Assembly (NCBI RefSeq): GCF_035083965.1
Contig: NC_089732.1
Coordinates: 1,718,883-1,782,882 of the forward strand
From: Branchiostoma lanceolatum
Taxonomy: Eukaryota; Chordata; Leptocardii; Amphioxiformes; Branchiostomatidae
Direction of reading: 5' to 3'
DNA length: 64,000 nt
Under the pieces are notes generated by a model, which did not search any database, was not told where the DNA came from, and saw only the letters and a program-made list of their open reading frames with translations. Of this stretch, positions 1 through 11,810 are shown piece after piece. The first letter of the stretch is position 1; every line of letters begins with the position of its first letter. A program made the translations under genes and the position numbers.

Positions 1-1010
1 ATTGTGTTTGCAGCCAGCCTGTACTTGTGAACATCCCCATGATCATGTCTCTGTAGTTTTATTAATTTAGAGTCTGCATCAAAGTTAATTTGTACCGGTA
101 GATTCTCGATTTTGCAAAAACAAAACTGATCTAGAAGATAGACATGAAAACAGAGTCTGAGGGACCCTGAGTCTTTAGCTAAGTGGTTTACAGTCACTGT
201 GTCAGTTTTTTTTAAATTTCTGTCAGGCAGACATGTTGTTTTGCTTGAAAATATCCAAGAAGCAAGCAAGTAAACTGGCTTACAGTTTATAGCAGTACCT
301 TGTTTTTATATTTGTTCACAGAAAACCTAATGAGTATTGAAACCACAGGATGTATATGGCACTGGCATGAGTTGTAATAAAAGCAAGTCATTAACAATAC
401 ATAAATAAAAACATTTACGATCATATTTGATCAACAACACTCATGGCTCCTAGTCTTTATTGTGTTGAAACTGAATATATACATTATATACAGACTGACC
501 AGATTTGGATTTAACCTCTCAGTTATGTAATTAGTGATTAACGTTCAGTCTTAATCATGATCACCCGAGTATGATGAAGATGAAGGAAGGTTCACCCGCA
601 AGGTTGGCCGGTGGGCAGAGAATTTTGTCACTTCAACGAAAAGGAGGGGTGTATTGTATTTGACTTGTCTGCATGTTTGTGAGTGTGCTCAGGTATGTGT
701 GTGCTCGTCTGTGTGTGTGTGTGTATACGTGTGTATGTGTATGTGAGAGAATGTCTGGCTCTAAGTTTAACAAAATTCAAAATAATGAACTGTGGGAACT
801 CTGGGATTATGTTTAAGTTGTGATAGTTTTTCAGTGACAAAGTTTATAGTAGCTGTTGTTCTCCCCCCCCCCCCCCAGTTCATTCTCACTTCCTTTTAAA
901 TGTGTCTGATTTAAATTGAATTGTATGTTTAACTTGGTTTGTTCTTCGTCTGCAATTACGATTCTTATATTGCAATATCATGCAAGACAAGGTTGTTTCT
1001 GTTTATCCAG
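1..1010. other. Non-coding flank with simple repeats
   Basis: I see no supported exon here. The stretch is AT-rich and carries a TG/GT-rich microsatellite at about 670-760 and a poly-C run at about 864-877. It is probably an intron or upstream sequence of the plus-strand gene whose exons start at 1011. Confidence 0.5.
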
Positions 1011-1501
1011 GCATCTGAGATTCCCAGACTTACAGAAGAGCTGGCCCCCAGACAGACTCAGCGGCAGGTGGGTTTGTTGATTTGTTAGTCTTTCTATGCA
1101 CCTACCGGGGTATTGAAATGTACCACTCAATGTTGACAGACAATCAAGGAAACAAATCAGCACGGTCCATCTTTTATGCTGCATCCAATTCAGTTAATCT
1201 AGATTAGAGGAATTTTCTGTACATATAATGCTTGGTTTCAAAATAAATGCCATGATGATAGAAAAGTATAATGCTTTTGTAAATGACAATCTTTTTACCA
1301 GTTAAGTTTCTTTCTAATATAAGTCAGGATGCCAATAAGGCCCAGACCTTCAATATGCAGCCCATCTTTGATTCTCACATCGAAACATATTTCAGGAGTC
1401 TGCAAGAGAGAAAGAATATTGAAGGTATCTGCAGAGGCATAAATGTCATTGACAAAGAGGACTACATTCTGCTCCCACCAGATGGATCTGAAGATGACTG
1501 A
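1011..1501 (+). CDS. Last two exons of an unrecognised protein-coding gene
   Basis: Two exons join in frame. Exon 1011-1067 follows a strong acceptor (TTTATCCAG) and ends CAG|GTGGGT in phase 0. Exon 1328-1501 starts after TAAGTCAG and ends in TGA. Together they encode a 76-residue C-terminus, hydrophilic and acidic at the end (...LLPPDGSEDD). A canonical AATAAA lies about 175 bases downstream, so this looks like a genuine 3' end. The rest of the gene lies upstream of the window. I do not recognise the family. It could share its upstream exons with the second terminal exon pair at 2884-3708, but the phases do not allow a direct splice from 1067 to 2884. Confidence 0.55.
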
Positions 1502-1674
1502 CATCTTTGAAGGTCAGAATTGTTCTACAATGTGGACAGAATTCCACCTAGTTCATATTTTCATAACTTAATTGAATTTAATGATACAACAAGCTGTGAG
1601 CATCAACTTTCCTCATTATATCAACAAAAGGAAAGCCTCTTTCACTTATAATGCTTGATATATTATAACTGTCA

Positions 1675-1680
1675 AATAAA
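1675..1680 (+). terminator. Polyadenylation signal AATAAA
   Basis: A perfect AATAAA follows the TGA at 1499-1501 by about 175 bases and is trailed by a TG-rich stretch (TGTATGATTGTGATCCTTGTG), as expected for a cleavage/polyadenylation site of the plus-strand gene. Confidence 0.6.
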
Positions 1681-1930
1681 AGCTGTATGATTGTGATCCT
1701 TGTGTCTGAGCATTGTATTTAAAAATTATTTACTATGTATTCATTCATAGCTTGCATTATTCACTAGAATTGCAATTGAAGTATTCCTTTTATGCCTTTG
1801 TTATTATATGCCCACAATGTTAATCTAGTTGTAATGTTTCTTATATACATGTATAGCTTATGGTACGCATTCAAGGTAAATGAAGATGCTAATTTAGAAT
1901 TTCCTGATTAGCTATAAGTGAGATTCAAAT

Positions 1931-2812
1931 TCATGTGCATTTACTGCTGATATGGTCAATGTCCCATTCAATTTTTCTTATCGTTGGATGACTTTGGTCC
2001 TGAGGGTAAACCTGCCTTGCCATTGCCAAGGCTTCTTGGCAGAGACTGAGTGCTTTCTTGTAATCTTCAAGTAAGAACCCGGTTTTTCCAATGTTCTGGA
2101 GCGAGATGGCAATGTTAGGATGTGCTGTTGTCTGACCATAGATACATCTGAACATTTTCAGTACCTGTTCATGGTAGGAGATTGCTTTCCTATAATCACC
2201 CATGTCGAGCCAGGCTTCTCCCAGGTTGTTGAGTGAGGTGGCAATGCCACGATGTGCAGTATTATGACTATAGACACTCCTTCGCATCTTCAGTACCTGT
2301 TCATAGTAGCTGATAGCTTTCTTATGATCACCCACGTAAAGCCAATCCGATCCCAAGTTGTTAAGTGAACTGGCAATGTCGGTATGTGCTGTAGTCTGAC
2401 CATAGATTCTCCTGCGCATCCGCAGTGCCTGTTCATGGTAGCTTATTGCTTTCCTGTGTTCACTCAAGTAATTACAGACTGATCCCAGGTTCTTAAGTAA
2501 GGTGGCGATGAGAGGATGTGGTGTACTCCGACCATAGATTTTCCTGTACATTGGCAGTGCCTGTTGAAGGTAGCTATTCGCTTTCTTGTGATCGCCTAGG
2601 TGGCTCCAGGTTGTTCCAATGTTGTTGATTGAGGTGGCAATGTCAGGATGTGCTTTGCTGTCACCATAGACCCTTCTGTACATCTGCAGTGCCTGTTCAT
2701 GGTAGCTGATAGCTTTCCTATAGTTACCAAGGTGGTGCCAGGCTGACCCCATGTTGTTGAGTGAGTTGGCAATTTGGGGATGTGCTGTGCTCTGTCCACA
2801 GATACTTCTTTA
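1931..2812 (-). pseudogene. Orphan 3' fragment of the NTase-TPR gene family
   Basis: An open minus-strand frame holds about six to seven kinesin-light-chain-type TPRs of about 42 residues (pattern [32 protein letters not shown]). It ends in the same kind of C-terminal tail (PQDQSHPTIRK...ISSKCT) as the two full genes at 6382 and 14744. The TPR frame extends upstream of the first ATG to about 2812, where it meets a stop and homology breaks off abruptly. The N-terminal helical and nucleotidyltransferase exons are absent. The frame has no internal stop, so the duplication is either fairly recent or under some constraint. It sits between plus-strand exons of another gene. A truncated duplicate is the simplest reading; a short TPR-only protein is possible. 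Confidence 0.6.
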
Positions 2813-2883
2813 GTAGTCTTCAAGATTTTCTTTCTAACCTTCATCAACGTATTTTCTTTAACTGTTCTTGTTTTTCCTTACAG

Positions 2884-3708
2884 TCTGAAGGAGAAGCTAC
2901 CTAATGCGTTTGACGACACCTATCTGTACTGTGAGGTGGCGCACCTGTTGTCTGAGTACACCTTCTGGCTACCTGCCCGCCGCTTCATCCAGGAGCTCTT
3001 CCAAGACACCGCCTTTTCTGAGGTATGTGTGTGGACCTCTGTGAATCTTTGGCATGTTTTTCGGTGTAATAATAAATCGAGCCTGCATGTAGCTGAAAAA
3101 ACTTAACTTGTTGTGGCACATTTTTTTGTTCTTATTGTCAAATATGCAATTCTTGGTATATGGCATGTGTCCTAAATGCCCCTATCCCTTGTGCTGAATG
3201 GCCTTCTACATTGTAGATATACTGTTGTCCCTGTCCCTGGTGCTGAATGCCCTTGTAGATAAACTGTTGTCCCTGTCCCTGAATGCCCTTCTAGTTATAC
3301 TGTTGTCCCTGTCTCTGAATGACATTCTAGACCTACAGTTGTCCCTGGTGCTGAATAGCATTATAGATATACTGATGTCCCTGGTGCTGAATGCCTGGCC
3401 TTCTAGCTATACTGTTGCCCCTGTCCCTGGTGCTGAATGCCATTCTAGATACACTGTTGCCCCTGGTCCCTAGTGTTGGATGGCATTCTAAATAAACTGT
3501 TGTGTTAGGAACCCCTGCAGCAGTATACTATTAATCAAATAATGGATACTAACAACTTAGTCTGCTACTACACTGTAACTGCAATATGTGTTGACTTACA
3601 TGTGTTTGTTTTTCATCCGTGCAGGTTTATGAGGAGGCCCGTGATCTACTGGGCATGACGACGGACACGGCGGTACACGAGACTGTACGGAGAGAGACGG
3701 AGGCGTGA
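2884..3708 (+). CDS. Terminal exon pair of an unrecognised gene
   Basis: Exon 2884-3022 follows TTTTTCCTTACAG and ends GAG|GTATGTGT. Exon 3625-3708 follows a CAG acceptor and ends in TGA. Joined in phase 0 they encode about 73 residues, helical and rich in aromatic and acidic positions (motifs YLYCEVAHLLSEYTFW and ARRFIQELFQDTAF, then EEARDLLG). The first exon needs a preceding exon ending in phase 2, which I cannot see nearby because the orphan TPR fragment occupies the space upstream. The pair may be an alternative 3' end of the gene ending at 1501 or the remnant of a separate gene. The helix pattern is faintly reminiscent of RGS-type helical bundles, but I do not assign it. Confidence 0.5.
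3200..3495. repeat. Degenerate minisatellite, TGTCCCTGGTGCTGAATG core
   Basis: About seven imperfect units of 30-45 bases share a core TGTCCCTGGTGCTGAATGCC followed by TTCTAGATATAC. It lies in the intron between the two exons at 2884 and 3625. The same core forms a second, cleaner minisatellite at about 32995-33245. Confidence 0.75.
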
Positions 3709-4869
3709 TCCCAGAGCTCTTCTTAAACTTACCAGGCAATACTTTACCCCTTAGGGCAACACCACATTGGTTCTCAGATGTTTTAACCTTTAGCACACTG
3801 AGGTAGCTGTTTGGCACCCAATTCGCTATTGGTTACAGAGTTAGGCAGCAGGGAGAGGGTTAAACTTACAAGGCAATACTTTACTCCTTAAGGCAACACC
3901 AGTTCATTTCCTTGTTTTTTTTTTACATTTTGAATTGAATATTTGACAAAACAACAAGATGAAAATTGAGGGCTGGGATGAAAACTTGAAGCTGACCATG
4001 GTCAGGGCCTGAAAGTTTGTTTACTATCCTCCAGTTCAGATTTATTTCTTTATAAGTCTGACAACCAATAAGATGAACTGATGTTGCCTAAAGCTCACAC
4101 ACACTAAAACTCATGCAGAAGCAATGGACAGCCAAAGCTTATGAGATGTTTCGTTCATTCCATGTTTAACATTCGTAACTGTATGTGTTTAGAACTGGCT
4201 TGAATCAGACCCTGACTTGCTCAATTGAATGAAGTAATGCTGTCATTCAATGACTTATGATATGTTAATACCACAGATGGAATATGATTATGAGGGTCTC
4301 TCCCCAAAAAGGGAGAGAGACTTTCAAGAGCTAGTCTAGTTAAGAAGTGTTTTAAGTCCAAACCAACAAACTCCCAAAGACTCTTTTGAAATGAAATAAG
4401 AGGGGAAAACTGGTAAAAAAAACAGCAGTTATCTCTGCACACAGATAAAATAGCCATGTGTCTGAGACAACTCTGACATTAAGCAACTTCTCATGAGGAA
4501 ATGTAAGGTATGTGTTTTACTATGCCATTGGTTTTAGGACCAGAATGCTGTGCATTTGAACCAAGCACATGTGTACTAAAGAGTTGAGTTCACTCTCAAA
4601 CCTGTTAGAGTCAAGCCTTGTTGAAAGAAGCCAATCAGATATTTTGTTTTTAATCACTTTTCTATTACTTGTACCATGGTTTGAGTAACAGGAAATTGTT
4701 ATGCTGTTGTATGACAATGTTCAAAGGCTAGATGATAATGTTCTGAATATGTAAAGAACCATTTCCAACCTTGTATTGATAATGATCTTCTGGAACAAGG
4801 TTTCGCAACTTATCCTTATTGACCGTAGAGCGTCAAATGCTGACCAAAAGATAAAGAATCTTGAGAAGA

Positions 4870-5400
4870 AATTGAACGTTACTCGTGTTGTACTTCAGAC
4901 TCTCCCAATGTTTGTCTAGCCGTGTTTTGAACTCGTTGACTGTCATAGAATCTACTACACTGTGGTAGGGCATTCCAGTCACTAACTACTCTAACACTGA
5001 AGGACTGACTCCTGAGCCTACCCCTTGCTAAGGGAACCTCGAGCTTATAGCAGTGCCCTCTAGTTGTCCCTTCTGTGCATCTAGTAAAGAGAGACTCAAG
5101 CTGAATCCCTTCACATCCTTTTGCCAGCTTAAACAGCTGAATCATATCACTTTTGTATCTTTGTGGTTTAACAGCATAACTCTTAACACTACCATATACA
5201 GAGAACAACAAGCTTGATAAAGTAAAGGTTAAGACTTGTAAGCATGGTAGCTGCCCTATCATGTACTTGACACCACTCCAGATGAGTTAGGAGATGGAGT
5301 TTACATGTAACTCAGGCCTTATCTGGTTCCTTCGACAAATGAGTCGAATTGGAAGAGTTGCATTTCTTGATGGTTTCATCAAGAATACAAATACCGCCTG
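4870..5400 (-). mobile_element. Decayed 3' end of a CR1/L2-like non-LTR retrotransposon
   Basis: The minus-strand frame at 4879-5262 encodes the typical end of a LINE reverse-transcriptase ORF: a YKSDMIQLFKL segment, then TTRGHCYKL, a basic stretch, and SFSVRVVSDWNALP. Just after WNALP a one-base shift moves the expected continuation (...SVVDSMTVNEFKTRLDKHW) into another frame, so the copy is broken. The upstream part is unreadable and the polymerase core is missing. Confidence 0.65.
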
Positions 5401-5764
5401 AGCTTACTCACATATGATATATATTTGCAAGTCCCGGAATGTACAGTTCTTATAGTGTGTGGATAAACTCCTCTTCTGTTGGAAGTCTTGGAGTTTGTCC
5501 GAGTTGTAGTGTGAATAATTCCTGCTTCTCCAGCAAGAAAGTCCTGTTTTCTTCCCTCAATAGGAAGCCTGAATTCTTCCTACTTTTCCAGCAAGAAGCC
5601 CTAAATGTTCTCAAAACAGAACAGGCTTCTCAAACAGAGAAGCATGTTCTGATTTTCTATGTGCTGGGGTCCCTTGAGCCTAACCAATCGCATGACCTAG
5701 TTTTAGTGGGAACTTGCATGTTTCTTATCAACATTAAAAGGTGGTTGCTTTAAAAACATTGGCA

Positions 5765-6195
5765 TTTACAGTAGTCCTCTTTATGAGGCCGTAAGGGGCA
5801 ATGGGTTGTCATCCACTGTGTCTAGGACACGGTATTGGAAGACGGAGCTTAGTCCTCTCCTTCCATCACATTTTAACTCTGCAAACAAAGTCAGGTACCC
5901 ATTTCCACCTGAGTGAAGTAAGGAAAGTTAGTGCCTTTCCCAAAAGTTTTCGGTGACATGACAGGATTCGAAAGCAGTACCTCTGGGTTCTGGGCCAAAT
6001 ACTAGTCTCTACCAGACTAACCACGCCGGCTATAGGGAGAATATTTGCCAGGAGGGTTTGGCCTCCACAGGGTTCCATTTGCATGGGATATGTTAATCTT
6101 ACCGTGGACTGACTCTCCTGGCCAATTATTCCCTTTTTTGCCGACTTCTACGATCCGTACCCCCGTAGGAAGGCCTGGTGGAGGCTAGCCAAACA
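5765..6195. repeat. Dispersed repeat
   Basis: The section at about 5990-6195 (GTCTCTACCAGACTAACC... to ...AGGAAGGCCTGGTGGAGGC) recurs in the same orientation at about 59735-59936. The section at about 5770-5880 (GAGGCCGTA...TTGTCATCCACTGTGTCT) recurs at about 34755-34880. I see no coding potential; it is probably a non-autonomous mobile element. Confidence 0.65.
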
Positions 6196-6381
6196 CAGAT
6201 CTTATGCCACACGACTCCACAGGCATCAACTATATTTTTGTCAGAATTTACAACTGTACAACAGGATTATATGTTAGGGGCATGCTTTTGTTTAGGTATG
6301 CTGACATTGTTATTCTAACTGATTGTAGTACTTGAAAAAGTTATTAAAAATGTTTTTTTTTTATATTGAGGAGATTCTAAT

Positions 6382-9300
6382 TCATTTGCAGCTACTGATG
6401 ATCTGGGCAATGTTCCTTTCAGTTCCTTTTATCAATGGATGACTTTTGTCCTGTGGGAATATCTGCCTTGCAATAGCTAAGGCTTCTTGCCAGAGACTGA
6501 GTGCTGTCCTGTGGTCATCAAGATGGTACCAGGCTGTCCCCAGGTTGTTGAGTGAACTTACAATGTGAGGATGTGCTTTACTCTTACCATGGATACACCT
6601 TAACATCTGCAGTGCCTGCTCATGGTATCTGATTGCTTTCCTACAATCACCCGCATTACACCAGGCTGTCCCCAGATTGATAAGTAAGGTGGCAATGGCA
6701 GGATGTGGTGTACTCTGACCATAGATACTCTTTTTCATCTGCAGTGCCTGTTCATAGTAGCTGATTGCTTTCCCACAATCATCCATATTACGCCAGGATA
6801 CCCCCAGGTAATCCAGTGAGGTTGCAATGTCAGGATGTGCTGTACTCTGACCATAGATACTCTTCTGCATCTGCAGTGCCTGTTCTTGGTAGCCGATTGC
6901 TTTCCTGTATTTACCCAGATGATGCCAGGCTACCCCCAGGCGGTTCAGTGATTTGGCAATGTCAGGATGTTCTGTAGCCTGACCATGGATACTCCTGCAC
7001 ATCTGCAGTGCCTGTTCGTAGTAGCTGATTGCTTTCCTGTAATCACCCAGGTCACTCCAGGCTGCCCCTAGGCACTTCAGGGAGGTCGTAATTTCAGGAT
7101 GTGGTGTACTCTTACCATAGAGAATCCTGCCCATCTGCAGTGCCTGTTCGTAGTAGCTGATCGCTCTCCTGAAATCACTCAGCTCACTCCAGGCTCCTCC
7201 CAGGTTGATGAGTGAGATGGCAATTTCAGGATGTGTTGTACTCTGACCATAGATGCTCCTGCGCATTTGCAGTGCCTGTTCATGGTAGCTGATCGCCCTG
7301 CTGTACTCACCCAGATGGGTCCATTCAGACCCCAAGTTGTTAAGTGAGGTGGCAATGTAACGATGTGCTGTACTCTGACCATAGATACTTCTGTACATCT
7401 GTAGTGCCTGTTCCATGTAGCTGATTGCTCTCTTGTGTTCACCCAGATGGCCCCATACTCCCCCCAAGGTGTTGAGTGAGGTGGCAGTGTCAGGATGTGG
7501 CGTTATCTTACCATAGAGATTCCTGTATATTTGTAATGCCTGTTCACAGTACTTGATAGCTTCCCTGTAATCGCCCAGTTTACTGCAGGCTAACCCCAGG
7601 TTGTTAAGTGCTCCTGCAATGACAGGATGTGCTGCACTTTGACCATAGATTCTCTTGTACATCTGCAGCGCCTGTTCATAGTAGCTAAATGCTCTCCTGT
7701 AATCACCTAGTTCATACCATTCTCCCCCCAGGTTGTTGATTGATGCTGCAATATCAGGCTGTACTGAAGTCTGACCATAGATACTCCTGTGCATCTGCAG
7801 TGACCGTTCATAGTAGCTGATAGCTTCCCTGTAATTACCCAGGTGACTGCAGGCTAACCCCAGGTTGTTGAGTGAGGTGGCAATGACATGATGTGCTATA
7901 CCATAGATACTCTGTTCCATCTGCAGTGCCTGTTCATAGTAGCTGATTGCTTTTCTGTAATCACCCAGCTTGTGCCAGGCCCACCCCAGGTGGCTGAGTG
8001 AGGAGGCAATGTTTTTATTTGATGTGCCCTGACCATAGATACTCTTGTGCATCTGCAGTGCCTGTTCAAGGTAGCTGACTGCTTTTGTGTAATCACCCAG
8101 CTCACTCCAGACTGCCCCTAGGTTGTTGAGTGAGTCGGCAATGTCAGGATGTGCTGCATCCTGACTATGGACACTTCTGAGCATCTTCAGTGCCTTTTCT
8201 TGGTAGCTAATACTTTTCCCATGATCACCTGCCATGTGATAAGCCAATGAAATGCCATTTAGCAGCGTCATATTATATCTATTGTCAGTACCATCAGCTT
8301 TCGTCAAGGCCTCGTAATAGCAGCTGATAGCCTGCTCATATTTGTACAAACCACAGTACATCACTCCTCGTACCATTGGGGAATCTTCGTAGAAATCAGG
8401 GAATGGATAAAGAACAGACTTCTTGTCAGACAATTCCTTCAGAATAATTTTCAGCGGAACTGCTGTATAATAATATCTGAAAAGCTGTTGCTCATTCTGT
8501 AGATGGAAAACTGGTATTAATGCACTTGTTTGTAATTCAACATTGGTCTTTTTCGATGATTTCTGTCTATGCAGTGCTCTTTCCATTGAGCCCAAAGCTG
8601 ACAAGTTTTCCTTCTGTCCACCATTTGCAATGTAGGTTCTGAGCCTGAGTTCTGCTGAGATGCTGGTAAGCACTGTCAGGTGGTGTGCATTGTTGGGGCT
8701 GATCACTTGTTGGTTTTTCATTTCTTCAATTGTTTTCCAAACTGTAGTAGGCATAATGTGTGAAAACAATGCCAAGTAGTCCACTGCTACAGCTGGAAAG
8801 CGATAAATTTCTTTCTTAACATCAATCAGCCTTGCTGTAACTGTTTGCTCACTACTATAGGTTTTCATATCCTCCTTCATTGTCTCCTGTGCCAGTTGTT
8901 GAGCCAGTTTCCCTCTTTCAGCTTGCAGTATCTTCCCTGTGATGTCCATGTATGTGTCAATCAAATCCTGGTCCCCTGTTATCAGGCATGGGTTTCTCAG
9001 GATAGTGGCAAGGTGATATCCTTCCTTCAGGTGCAGTGTGACATCATTTTGTAGTTTGGAAACCATGTTTTCTGGGGTGCAAATGAGTTCACTGAGTGGT
9101 TTGTCCAATGTTCCCTGCCTGCCCAGTGGAGTCTTGCTTGCCTTTGGCATGGAGCCATCAAATGCAAACCCACGAGTTGTAACAGAGTCATAGAACCAGT
9201 CATCCCCAGAGTAGAAGTCATTGAGGGATTTTATTCCCAGTGCTGGGAGAATGGTTTCTCCCAGGTTGACTACTTTGAGGTGTAGATAGTGGGTGAGGTT

Positions 9301-11810
9301 GCGGAAATACCCAAGACATTCCTTACTTTCTTTTTCTACCAAGATTGCAAACTCCAGGTCTGAGTATGGAGTTACCAGTCCTGTAGCCTGTGAACCCAAA
9401 CCTATCAGGGCATACTTACAGGGAGGGGGACCCATTAACCCAATACACTCTTCTACAAGCAGGCTGATGAACTCCTTTCTTTGTTGTGCAATGTTCTCAA
9501 ACAAGTGCCTGACAGCCTGAGCTCGTTTTGCCTCTATCTCTATGACACATGGGTCGTCCTCATCATGTACATAGGGATCCAGCTGCTGGTCAATGGTTTC
9601 CATCTCCAGTTTGATCTGGTCCCGCATCTCCTTTAACTGTTTCTTATGTTTTTCTGTGTTGTCTAGGCTTACCTGGTAATTGACTTCTAAGACACATTTA
9701 AGAAATGAACCCCCTACTTCTTTAATAGCTGTTGCTAAGTTACCATTGAGGACTTGATCCTCTGACCTGGCTATTGCTGCATTGTATAGTGCTGCAGCTT
9801 TGACAAAGTCTCCCCCGTCTCCTGTCTGCTGACCTCGCTTACTGTAGACATCCCCCAACTTGCACAGGGGCTCCACCTCTCTCTGGTACTGCTGGGCTGT
9901 GGGGTCTAGGAAGGAAGAGCTTAGTGTTTGACAAATTTTTGGTACTCTAAATGATAAGCTATTGTGGGCTAGGTTTTTGCCTTCTGAAATTGTATCTTAA
10001 GTTTGTTACATTTTGTATCTTAGGAGTACATGACTTGTATATCATATTCAGCGAATTTCCAGGATAAACTTTGCGATTCCATTTGCTGTACACTCTGTAC
10101 ATGTTTGTTACTTTAAAAAGTACCAACATGTACATAGCATGTCTCGTACATTTTTGTATTGCCGTACTGCAGTCTGAATCATTTTAATGATGTCCCTATC
10201 TAAATAATCTGAGCATTGCATAATGCTCATCTGATAATTAGTTTCTCCCTTACCTCTCACATGTACCGTCTTGAGTGCAGCTGCAAAGTGCTGCTCTGCT
10301 GAGTCCAGGTCTGCCCTGGCAAGGGAGGAGTCACCCTCCTTAAGGCGGTCTTTGTACAGTCTTGAAATGAAAAACAACAATTTTTGGTGTTGCTTAATAT
10401 AGACTAATTATAAATAATCCATTGACATGAGTATAACTTAAGATACAGAATATCAGGTCAGCAAAGAACAACAGAGCAGTGCCGTCTGATTCTGTCGATT
10501 TGCTGTAAAACCAACAAAATGGTGCACCAAGTTGGAATTATTTTGTTATTAGCAGAATTAGATTACCAGTTAATAGAGTCAGCTCATTTTTATGTCAACA
10601 ATGTAAAGCTAATAATATAGTGTTCCCACCTGTCTGGATGGAGATGATGGTCCTGAATGATGTCAGTTCCCGGAGTGATCATGACGTCCCCACACTGTTG
10701 CTCCATGTCTGGTCTTCTTTCTCTTTCTCTTGGTTTATTTGGTGATGGTTTCTGCAGTATTTAAGCCATATTCATCCACATTATTTTGCTATGTATATAC
10801 AGATAACGTTGGATAATAAACACATGAATATAAAATACTAGTATGTAAATGCACTTTACATGTATGTACACATAGTCTTTAAGTTAGTAGTACAAGTAGA
10901 AGCAGCATGATATTTGGCCATTGCAGCTTTTACATAACCCCAAATACTAGAACTGATTAAATGTTTCTAAAAAATATTGTATGTATATATTAGCCATATT
11001 GTTTCACAATACAGTTGATAGAGAGAGAGAGAGAAAGTAGCAAAAGAGAAAGCAGAAAAGATAATACATAATACATGATTGTTTTATATAGAGAGAACTA
11101 CATTCTACTACCTTTTTCACCGCTTCCCTGATCTTGTCCATGTATCTGATGCGATGTTCCAGTGTCAGTTTTGTCTCAGGATCCCCACATGTTGTCAGGG
11201 CCTTGTTGTACATGGCGGCTGCCTTGGGGAACTGGGACACATCAGAGGTTTTCTTGCCTTCCTCAAGGTAGAGATCTCCAAGTGATTTTAGAATCTCAAG
11301 TTCCAAGAACATATCGCTGTTACTGACTGCCTTCACTAACATTTCTGTGTAAGTCTCCTCAATAGAATGCCATTTTCTAACACCTCTGTCCAGTTTGTCA
11401 CAGATTTCTGCCACCCTTACGGCATTACTGTCAGCAGTACCCCAGTAGTCTGGTGACAACCATAGGAAGTGTGGAGTGTACCCCTGCAGCAGTTGTCTGG
11501 AGAGTTTCTCCATGTAGCCGATACGATGTTCCAGTGTCTGTCCCATGTCTGGATCTGTGCAACGCAGTAGGGCAGCAGCATACAGGGCAGCAGCCTTGTC
11601 AATCTCTGCTGAATCTTTACTGAGCTTGGCTTTCTGAAGATGCAGGTCACCAAGACTTTTCAGGACTTCCACCTCCATAAGGTGATCCTTTCCAAGAATG
11701 GTTTCTCTCAGTGCCTGTCCATAGCCAAATTCTTGTCCATGTTGACTCTTGAGGCCCAGCTCCAAGTTCTGTAGCTTGTTTACTAGGCTGGTCATATTGA
11801 TGTCAGACAT
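6382..11810 (-). CDS. Nucleotidyltransferase-like TPR protein, copy A
   Basis: Four exons join in frame: 11810-11112, 10751-10630, 10360-10254 and 9905-6382, giving 4,452 bases or 1,483 residues. Exon 1 encodes two related helical modules (KSLGDLHLQ..., [13 protein letters not shown]); a third copy of the module opens exon 4. Next comes a nucleotidyltransferase-like core around residues 470-500. It contains GLGS, then [11 protein letters not shown] with acids D492 and E494, resembling the DUF294/PII-uridylyltransferase pattern (GS, then SDxD/E). After a roughly 350-residue helical region, about 13 TPRs of 42 residues fill residues 860-1460. TPRs of this kind bind partner proteins, so a soluble intracellular enzyme or scaffold is likely. 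The substrate is unknown. The downstream neighbour on this strand is an orphan fragment of the same family, and copy B lies upstream. Confidence 0.8.

Noticed and set aside
6765-9520. Plus-strand and alternative minus-strand ORFs within the large TPR exon
   Set aside because: They follow the 126-base repeat period and are frame shadows of the TPR array.
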